Program-made: the position numbers and the translations under genes
Assembly: GCA_036675585.1 (NCBI GenBank)
Contig: JAKFES010000269.1
Location: 1 to 11,093, forward strand
Source of the DNA: Zeimonas sp036675585
GTDB lineage: Bacteria; Pseudomonadota; Gammaproteobacteria; Burkholderiales; Burkholderiaceae_E
Direction of reading: 5' to 3'
DNA: 11,093 bases
In this document: one piece after another, positions 6,670 through 11,093 of the stretch
How the letters are laid out: each line of letters opens with the position of its first letter
Numbering within the stretch: position 1 is the stretch's first letter
The notes under the pieces: model-generated
Database searches by the model: none
What the model saw: the letters and a program-made list of their open reading frames with translations, nothing else
What the model was told of the DNA's origin: nothing

Positions 6670-7284
6670 CTATTTCGAGCGCGTCTTCGCGCGCGCGACT
6701 TCTTCCTCGGTGATGTACTCGAACACGGTGACCACGCGCTGCACGCCGGCCACGCGGCTCGCGACCTGCGCGGCGCGATCGGCCTCCCGACGCGAGACCA
6801 GACCCATCAGGTAGACCGTTCCGGCTTCGGTGATGACCTTGAGCGTGTTGGCCTGCAGATCGGCGGCATCGATGAAGGCGGCCTTCACGCGCGCGGTGAT
6901 CGATGCGTCGGCCGCACTCGTGCTCAACGACGGAACGCCCGACACGTGCAGCTCGTTGTGGATCGAGCGCACATTGGGCAGCGCCGCGATGATCGCCTCG
7001 GCCGCGCGCTTGTCGGCCTCGTTGGCGACCTGCCCGGTGAGCAGCACCTTGCGGTTGTAGCTCGTCACACTGATTCCGCGGCCGTCCGGAATGCGATCGC
7101 GGATCTGCGCGAGCCCCTTCAGTTCGATGCCCTGGTCCTCGGTCTGCGCGCCGACGGTGCGACGATCGAGCGCGGCAAAGGCGCCGACGGCGGCGCCGGT
7201 GGCGACGACCGGCAGGCAACCCGAAGCGGCCAACCCGGATCCGAGCACGGTGCCGACGATCATCAGACGACGAAAGCGATTCAT
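6670..7284 (-). CDS. dolP: Dual-BON-domain outer-membrane lipoprotein, DolP/YraP-like
   Basis: A 204-residue protein. A lipoprotein signal covers residues 1-22 (MNRFRRLMIVGTVLGSGLAA) with lipobox A-S-G-C and lipidated Cys23. BON domain 1 is about residues 48-117 (VTSYNRKVLLTGQVANEADK, NELHVSG) and BON domain 2 about 126-194 (DASITARVKAAF, VITEAGTVYLMGLVSRREAD, ASRVAGVQRVVTVFEYI). Size, lipobox and domain pair match E. coli DolP (YraP), which supports outer-membrane integrity and cell-separation amidase control; function here is by homology and locus. The first six codons of the longer frame (ATG at 7302) are rejected because GGAGAGG at 7294-7300 gives ideal spacing to the ATG at 7284. The gene follows the SIS gene after 25 bp with no room for a promoter, so they form one operon. 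Confidence 0.92.
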   Translation of the reverse strand: MNRFRRLMIVGTVLGSGLAASGCLPVVATGAAVGAFAALDRRTVGAQTEDQGIELKGLAQIRDRIPDGRGISVTSYNRKVLLTGQVANEADKRAAEAIIAALPNVRSIHNELHVSGVPSLSTSAADASITARVKAAFIDAADLQANTLKVITEAGTVYLMGLVSRREADRAAQVASRVAGVQRVVTVFEYITEEEVARAKTRSK

Positions 7285-7293
7285 TCGGTGTTT

Positions 7294-7300
7294 CCTCTCC
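7294..7300 (-). promoter_or_regulatory. Ribosome binding site deciding the dolP start
   Basis: On the reverse strand GGAGAGG lies 9 nt before the ATG at 7284. It overlaps the codons just after the alternative ATG at 7302, which therefore has no comparable site. This is the clearest Shine-Dalgarno sequence in the window. Confidence 0.7.
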
Positions 7301-7309
7301 ATTCAGCGT

Positions 7310-7900
7310 TCAGTCGTCGCCGAGCAGCGACGCATCGATTCCATCGCACAGGCAGTGAACGATCAGCAGGTGCACTTCCTGGATGCGCGCGGTGCGCTCG
7401 TGCGGCACGCACAGGTGCACGTCGTCGGCGCCGAGCATCGCGCCGATGCGCCCGCCGTCGCGTCCGGTGAGCGCGACGACCAGCAGCCCGCGCTCGCGGG
7501 CGACCTCGACCGCGGCGACGACGTTCGGCGAATTGCCGCTCGTCGAGATCGCGACGAGCACGTCGCCTTCGCGCCCGAGCGCACGGACCTGGCGCGCGAA
7601 GACCTGCTCGAACGCATAGTCGTTCGCCACCGCGGTGAGGATCGACGTGTCGGTGGTGAGCGCGATCGCCGCGAGCTCGGGCCTCTCGCGCTCGAAGCGT
7701 CCGACGAGCTCGGCGGCGAAATGCTGGCTGTCGGCGGCCGATCCGCCGTTGCCGCACGCGAGCACCTTGCGGTCGGCGGCGAGCGCCGCGGTGATCCGCT
7801 GCACCGCGACGGCGATCGGAGCGGCGAGCGATCCGACGGAATCGCGCTTCAGTTCGGCGCTGTCTTCGAAATGCTGGCGGATCCGATCGATGAGGCTCAT
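7310..7900 (-). CDS. gmhA: SIS-domain phosphoheptose isomerase (GmhA) / DiaA-like protein
   Basis: A 196-residue single SIS-domain protein. The phosphosugar-binding loop is LACGNGGSAADSQHFAAEL (47-65), followed by GRFERERPELAAIAL, VANDYAFEQVFARQV (91-105), LVAISTSGNSPNVV (115-128), VALTGRDGG (142-150) and RIQEVHLLIVHCLCD (172-186). GmhA converts sedoheptulose 7-phosphate to D-glycero-D-manno-heptose 7-phosphate for lipopolysaccharide core; DiaA is the related DnaA-binding initiation factor. The four GmhA zinc-ligand positions (E. coli H61, E65, Q172, H180 as I recall them) appear kept as H60, E64, Q174 and H182, which favours an active isomerase. Overall sequence and locus (after yraN, before dolP) resemble DiaA. 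Either or both roles are possible. A TATAAT lies about 57 bp upstream, and dolP follows after 25 bp. Confidence 0.85.
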   Translation of the reverse strand: MSLIDRIRQHFEDSAELKRDSVGSLAAPIAVAVQRITAALAADRKVLACGNGGSAADSQHFAAELVGRFERERPELAAIALTTDTSILTAVANDYAFEQVFARQVRALGREGDVLVAISTSGNSPNVVAAVEVARERGLLVVALTGRDGGRIGAMLGADDVHLCVPHERTARIQEVHLLIVHCLCDGIDASLLGDD

Positions 7901-7956
7901 GCGCTGGCCCGCGACACACGAACGCCGCGAAGTGCCGCGTCCGTGAAGTCGCGGCG

Positions 7957-7962
7957 ATTATA
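7957..7962 (-). promoter_or_regulatory. Candidate -10 box (TATAAT) for the SIS gene-dolP operon
   Basis: A perfect TATAAT on the reverse strand in the 73-bp gap between yraN and the SIS gene, 56 bp before that ATG, in an otherwise very GC-rich stretch. No recognisable -35 hexamer is found at 16-18 bp (that region overlaps the yraN 3' end). It suggests that the SIS-dolP pair can be transcribed on its own as well as by read-through. Confidence 0.5.
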
Positions 7963-7973
7963 CCGGCGAGCGG

Positions 7974-8327
7974 CTAGAACGCTCCGCGGATCCAGTCGAT
8001 GCGCGATCCCTCGAACGCGCAGACGTCGAAGCGACACGGCGGCCATCGATCGCCGAAGCGCGCGTTCATCCAGCGTTGCGCCTCGCGCCGCAGGCGGCGC
8101 TGCTTGGTGGCCCCCACCGACGCGGCCGCGCCGCCGAAGTCGTTTCGCGCGCGACTTCGCACCTCGACGAACACGACGTCGTTCGCATCGCGCATCACGA
8201 GGTCGATTTCGCCCAGCCGGCTCGAGACGTTGCGTTCGACGAGCGTGAGTCCCTTGCCGACGAGGTACGCGAGCGCGCGATCTTCGGCGAGGTCGCCGAG
8301 CACCTGCGCCGGCGAGCGGTGCGTCAC
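7974..8327 (-). CDS. yraN: UPF0102 family protein YraN (predicted nuclease-fold)
   Basis: A 117-residue protein, the usual UPF0102 length. Conserved parts are GDLAEDRALAYLVGKGLTLV (11-30), ERNVSSRLGEIDLVM (31-45) and VVFVEVRSRARNDFGGA (51-67), then the helix QRRLRREAQRWMNAR and CRFDVCAFEG. The GEID and VEVR motifs with the upstream Glu are the acidic/basic set of a restriction-endonuclease-like fold. No biochemical role is firmly known for the family; a link to DNA processing is often proposed. The start is GTG at 8327: this places GD-AE at the normal distance from the N terminus and gives a GTGA overlap (4 bp) with the stop of the LpoA-like gene, so the two are translationally coupled. There is no in-frame ATG at a suitable place. 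Confidence 0.92.
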   Translation of the reverse strand: MTHRSPAQVLGDLAEDRALAYLVGKGLTLVERNVSSRLGEIDLVMRDANDVVFVEVRSRARNDFGGAAASVGATKQRRLRREAQRWMNARFGDRWPPCRFDVCAFEGSRIDWIRGAF

Positions 8328-9505
8328 TGCGGCACGAGCGGAACCAGGACGCCGTCGCGGTACTCGGCGAGGACGCCTTCGCGCTCGATCGTCGTGCCGT
8401 CGGCCGACAGCCGCAGGCGGCCGGTGACGCCGTCGAGGTCGATCGCCGGCGCGCGATCGATCAGCAGCCGCGCGATACGGAACGAATCGATGCCCAGCGC
8501 ATAGAGCTTCTGCACTTCGAGGTTCATGTCGGGCGGGCGCGGATACGCCATCACGGCCGGCGCATCGGGCTGCACGCGCCACGGCAGGTCGATCAGCCGC
8601 ACGCCGTCGAGCTCGGGCGAACGGATCGGATAACGATCGACGACCTCGCCGGTGCGCACCGCGCCGGTGTTCAGGCGGGACGTTCCGTAGATCGGCGCGC
8701 GCGGACCGACGGACACGCGCACCGCCTGCGCGATCACCGGCGAGGCGGCGACGAACCAGGTGTCGGCGCGAAGCCCGGACAACAGCGTGCGCATCCGGCC
8801 CGCGGTGGCGTTCGCGACCTCGATCGGCTCGTAGAGGTCGCCGCCGAGCGCGCTCCAGCGCTCGGCGAACGCCGAGGCGGCGCGACTGCCGAGTGCGGTG
8901 GGATCCTGCAGCACGGCCGCGCGCGGGCGCGGCGCGACGAGCGCCGCCTCCTCCCATGCGATCGACGCCGCCTGCCTCGCCTCGGATTCGATCGACACGC
9001 CGAGCGAGAGCATGTTGGGCGGCAGCGCGCGGCCCTCGCGCTCGTTGAGCGCGAGCGTGAACACCGGCGGCGATCCGGCGTCGGCGATCAGCGCGACCGC
9101 GTCGCGCGTGAGCGGACCGATGACCATCGAGAAGCCGCGCTGCTGCAGTTCGTCGTACAGCCCGCGCAGCGCGACCAGGTCTTCGTCGATCTCGATGACC
9201 TCGATGGTGATGCCCGTTCCGTCGCGCTGGTGCGCCGCGCGCACGCCGTCGACCAGCGCCAGCGTCGCACGCCGGTACATTCCTTCCGAAGGCGGGACGA
9301 AGAGCGCAATGCCGATCGGGCCGGCACCGATGCGCTGGCGCTCGCGCGCAGCGGTTCCGCGCGTCGCGCTCTCCCCGGCGCTTGTGTCGCCCTGTGCGAG
9401 CGCCGAGAATGCGGGCACCGCGAGCGCGGCCGCGCCGAGCAGGGCACGCAGGACGGGACGCCTCGAAGGCATCGGATATCGAATGAACATCGACCTGGCG
9501 GGCAT
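8324..9505 (-). CDS. LpoA-like penicillin-binding-protein activator (LppC domain), no lipobox
   Basis: A 393-residue protein with an N-terminal export signal (basic PSRRPVLR, hydrophobic ALLGAAALAVPAF, likely cleavage after SALA at about residue 38). The periplasmic-binding-protein type I fold that follows starts with GPIGIALFVPPSEGMYRRA (62-80), then GITIEVIEID, GFSMVIGPLTRDAVALIA, and near the end GVTGRLRLSADGTTIEREGV. This is the LpoA/LppC C-terminal domain, which in E. coli binds and activates PBP1A during peptidoglycan synthesis. Gene order (rsmI divergent, yraN downstream) is the E. coli lpoA order. Oddly there is no cysteine anywhere, so it cannot be a lipoprotein, and the N-terminal TPR domain of the about 680-residue E. 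coli protein is absent. ATG 9505 is chosen for GGAG five nt upstream; ATGs at 9490 and 9472 would shorten the unusually long n-region. Confidence 0.85.
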   Translation of the reverse strand: MPARSMFIRYPMPSRRPVLRALLGAAALAVPAFSALAQGDTSAGESATRGTAARERQRIGAGPIGIALFVPPSEGMYRRATLALVDGVRAAHQRDGTGITIEVIEIDEDLVALRGLYDELQQRGFSMVIGPLTRDAVALIADAGSPPVFTLALNEREGRALPPNMLSLGVSIESEARQAASIAWEEAALVAPRPRAAVLQDPTALGSRAASAFAERWSALGGDLYEPIEVANATAGRMRTLLSGLRADTWFVAASPVIAQAVRVSVGPRAPIYGTSRLNTGAVRTGEVVDRYPIRSPELDGVRLIDLPWRVQPDAPAVMAYPRPPDMNLEVQKLYALGIDSFRIARLLIDRAPAIDLDGVTGRLRLSADGTTIEREGVLAEYRDGVLVPLVPQ

Positions 9506-9510
9506 TGGCG

Positions 9511-9514
9511 CTCC
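9511..9514 (-). promoter_or_regulatory. Ribosome binding site (GGAG) for the LpoA-like gene
   Basis: GGAG on the reverse strand with a 5-nt spacer to the ATG at 9505. It lies in the 15-bp gap between the two divergent start codons and supports 9505 over the internal ATGs at 9490 and 9472, which lack a good site. Confidence 0.5.
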
Positions 9515-9520
9515 GGTTCC

Positions 9521-10495
9521 ATGACCGATCCGGCGGACGGCGTCGCGCCGGGCTCATTATATGTAGTGGCCACTCCGATCGGACATCTGTCGGATCTCGG
9601 AGGCCGTGCGGCCGAGGTGCTGCGCGCGGTCGACGTCGTCGCCGCCGAGGACACGCGCACGACGCGCGTGCTGCTCGATCACGTCGGCTCGCGCGCGCGG
9701 ACGATCGCCGCGCATCGCCACAACGAACGCGAAGCGGCCCAACGCATTGCCGCGACGCTCGCGTCGGGTGCGAGCGTCGCGCTCGTCAGCGATGCCGGTA
9801 CGCCGGCGATCAGCGACCCGGGCGCACGCATCGTCGACGCGGTGCGCGCCGCCGGACATCGGGTCGTCCCGATTCCCGGGCCTTCGGCGCCGATCGCGCT
9901 GCTGTCGGCGAGCGGCCTCGTCGAGGGACCGTTCCATTTCGAAGGTTTCCTGCCCGCGCGCCCGAAGGCAGGCGAAACGCGCCTGAAGGCGCTTGCGCGG
10001 ATGCCGCATCCGTTCGTGCTCTTCGAGGCACCCCACCGGATCGCGCGAACGCTGCCCGCGATCGCCCAGGCGTGCGGCGCCGATCGGCGCATCGCGATCG
10101 GACGCGAGCTCACCAAGCGTTTCGAGGAGATCCACGTGTGCCGTGCCGGCGACGCCGCGCGGTGGCTGCAGGACGACCCCAACCGGCTGCGCGGCGAATA
10201 CGTTCTGGTCGTCGCAGCGCCCGGGACGCATGCATCGGCGCAGGACTCGGCAACCGGCGCGGCCGGCGAAGACGAAACGACCCGTGCGGCGCAGGTCGAC
10301 GTGGACGCCCTGCTCTCGGCGCTGCTCGCCGAGATGCCGCTCAGCCGCGCGGTCCGGCTCGCCGGACGCGTGACGCGACTGCCGCATCGGGTGCTGTATG
10401 CGAAGGCGCTCGCTGCCGCGCGAGACCTCGAGGCGGCCGGCGCCGACCCCGAAGCCGACGACGAAACCGAAGGCGGCACCGCGCCGGCACGCTAA
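9521..10495 (+). CDS. rsmI: 16S rRNA (cytidine1402-2'-O)-methyltransferase RsmI
   Basis: A 324-residue protein. It carries the tetrapyrrole-methylase-type fold with all RsmI signatures: GSLYVVATPIGHLSDLGGRA (11-30), VAAEDTRTTRVLL (40-52), VALVSDAGTPAISDPG (86-101), PIPGPSAPIALLSASGL (117-133), FHFEGFLPARPK (138-149), ELTKRFEEIH (196-205) and GEYVLVV (225-231). A second small helical domain follows at about 257-303 after a variable linker (235-256); the last 20 residues are acidic. RsmI uses SAM to methylate the 2'-O of C1402 in the ribosomal P site, together with the base methylase RsmH. The ATG is the only one near the conserved start; its ribosome binding site is poor. It is divergent from the LpoA-like gene (15 bp between starts) and its TAA overlaps the stop of the RlpA-like gene. 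Codons 12-15 are unusually AT-rich because a promoter lies within them. Confidence 0.96.
   Translation: MTDPADGVAPGSLYVVATPIGHLSDLGGRAAEVLRAVDVVAAEDTRTTRVLLDHVGSRARTIAAHRHNEREAAQRIAATLASGASVALVSDAGTPAISDPGARIVDAVRAAGHRVVPIPGPSAPIALLSASGLVEGPFHFEGFLPARPKAGETRLKALARMPHPFVLFEAPHRIARTLPAIAQACGADRRIAIGRELTKRFEEIHVCRAGDAARWLQDDPNRLRGEYVLVVAAPGTHASAQDSATGAAGEDETTRAAQVDVDALLSALLAEMPLSRAVRLAGRVTRLPHRVLYAKALAAARDLEAAGADPEADDETEGGTAPAR
9556..9561 (-). promoter_or_regulatory. Candidate -10 box (TATAAT) for the LpoA-like/yraN operon, inside rsmI
   Basis: A perfect TATAAT on the reverse strand, inside rsmI codons 12-14. Transcription would begin near 9549, giving a leader of about 44 nt before the ATG at 9505. 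Upstream, a 10-bp palindrome AGTGGCCACT (9565-9574) lies where the spacer should be. No good -35 is present at 16-18 bp (best is GTCCGA at 17 bp, 2 of 6). The rsmI codons here are TCA TTA TAT GTA, contrary to the G/C-ending habit of the rest, which suggests selection to keep the box. Confidence 0.55.
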
Positions 10496-11093
10496 CGAAA
10501 GATCGCGAACGGTCGCAATGCCGTCGCGCGCCGCACGCGTTCGGCGGCATCGAGCGCGTGCGCGCGCCCCGGCCACGGCCCCGCCTGCACCTTGTACAGC
10601 GCACCTTCGCGTCGCACGTCGAACGGCGCTTCGATCCAGTCGAGTTCGCGTCGCAGGCGCTCGATGGCGCGGTGCGCGCCCTCGAGCGATGCGAACGCGC
10701 CGAACTGCAGCCAGAACCCGGACCCGCTGCGCGCGCCGGCGACCGGTTGCGCGGCGCGCGCTTCCATCGTGTTCGCACCCGGCGACGCGACCGGCACCGC
10801 ACCGCCGGTCGACGCCAGCGGTGCGGATCGCTGCGCCGGCGCCGCTGCGCTCGCCGCACCCGCGAGCGCCGGCCCGGCGGTCGCAACGGCCGGCGAACGC
10901 TGGGGCGACTCGTTCGCCGCGACGGCGGTCTCGACGATCAGGCGTGGCGGCTCGCTCGCCGCTGCGCTCGGCACCGGCTGTACCTGCGATGCGCCGGTTG
11001 CCTGCGTTGCGTCGGTTGCCGGCGTTGCGTCGGTTGCCGGCGCCGCGGCGAGTGCCGGCACCCCCGCGGCTGCGGGCGACGGCGCCCCCGCCG
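10492..11093 (-). CDS. rlpA: RlpA-like septal ring lytic transglycosylase, C-terminal part with SPOR domain, runs off right edge
   Basis: The last 199 codons of a leftward gene; the frame is open to the window edge, and the GTG at 11061 is not taken as a start. The first about 120 visible residues are an Ala/Pro/Thr-rich low-complexity linker containing PATDAT repeats. The final about 78 residues form a SPOR domain: GFWLQFGAFASLEGAHRAIE, then a strand region, GALYKVQAGPWPGRAHALDA and the C-terminal ATALRPFAIFR. SPOR binds denuded glycan at the septum. The ending (Y-K-V-x-A-G-P-W ... A-x-x-L-x-P-F) resembles Burkholderiales RlpA, whose double-psi beta-barrel catalytic domain would lie upstream, outside the window. 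Another SPOR protein (such as FtsN or DedD) is possible but fits less well. Its TAG overlaps the TAA of rsmI, so the genes converge with no gap. Confidence 0.78.
   Translation of the reverse strand, partial: AGAPSPAAAGVPALAAAPATDATPATDATQATGASQVQPVPSAAASEPPRLIVETAVAANESPQRSPAVATAGPALAGAASAAAPAQRSAPLASTGGAVPVASPGANTMEARAAQPVAGARSGSGFWLQFGAFASLEGAHRAIERLRRELDWIEAPFDVRREGALYKVQAGPWPGRAHALDAAERVRRATALRPFAIFR
10987..11040. repeat. Three tandem 18-bp repeats in the RlpA-like linker
   Basis: CGTTGCGTCGGTTGCCGG is repeated exactly at 11005-11022 and 11023-11040, with a third copy at 10987-11004 that differs at 3 of 18 positions. The unit is in frame and encodes a six-residue Ala/Thr/Asp/Pro repeat on the reverse strand. 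It can expand or shrink without breaking the frame and only changes the length of the flexible linker before the SPOR domain. Confidence 0.85.

Noticed and set aside
7285..7302. An earlier dolP start at the ATG at 7302
   Set aside because: GGAGAGG lies between this ATG and the one at 7284 at ideal distance for the latter, and the lipoprotein signal begins naturally with MNRFRRL.
9440..9520. A promoter for rsmI in the 5' end of the LpoA-like gene (GATATCGAAT region)
   Set aside because: There is an AT-richer patch, but no -35/-10 pair with acceptable spacing; I could not support a site.
1..11093. Mobile elements, CRISPR arrays, toxin-antitoxin or defence genes, tRNAs
   Set aside because: No transposase, integrase, terminal inverted repeats, spaced repeat array, or tRNA-like cloverleaf was seen; composition is even across the window.

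Overview
The window is about 70% GC. Codons end almost always in G or C, overlapping start and stop codons are common, and gene order and protein types point to a betaproteobacterium, most likely Burkholderiales (inferred from protein resemblance and recalled gene order, not from a search). I see no rRNA, tRNA, CRISPR array, insertion sequence, phage gene or integrase. Most of it is ordinary chromosome.

Left part (1-3930), small-molecule metabolism. The 5' end of a FAS1-like/MaoC-type acyl-CoA hydratase runs leftwards out of the window. It is divergent from a LysR-family regulator, which overlaps a VOC (glyoxalase-fold) protein by 4 bp. These two converge on a leftward gene for a two-domain AtuA-family protein; a strong 11-bp hairpin sits at the convergent junction. 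Hydratase + LysR + VOC recalls itaconate-type CoA-thioester degradation clusters, but the enzymes that would decide this lie outside the window.

Middle and right (3919-9505, all leftward), cell envelope. Reading in the direction of transcription: an LpoA-like PBP activator, yraN (UPF0102), a SIS-domain phosphoheptose isomerase/DiaA-like protein, a dual-BON lipoprotein (DolP/YraP-like), lemA, and an M48 membrane metalloprotease. The first four follow the order of the E. coli rsmI // lpoA-yraN-diaA-dolP locus. rsmI (16S rRNA C1402 2'-O-methyltransferase) lies head-to-head with the LpoA-like gene, as in E. coli, with only 15 bp between the two start codons. A perfect TATAAT for the leftward operon lies inside the rsmI reading frame and appears to force a run of A/T-ending codons there. 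A second TATAAT lies before the SIS gene.

Right edge (10492-11093). The SPOR-domain C terminus of an RlpA-like septal lytic transglycosylase converges on rsmI, with overlapping stop codons.

I found no clearly new system. The points most worth a second look are the promoter inside rsmI, the LpoA-like protein without lipid anchor or TPR domain, the SIS protein that keeps isomerase metal ligands at a diaA locus, the evenly spaced GTGCAC triplet at the M48 gene end, and the lemA-M48 pair with its long C-terminal extension.
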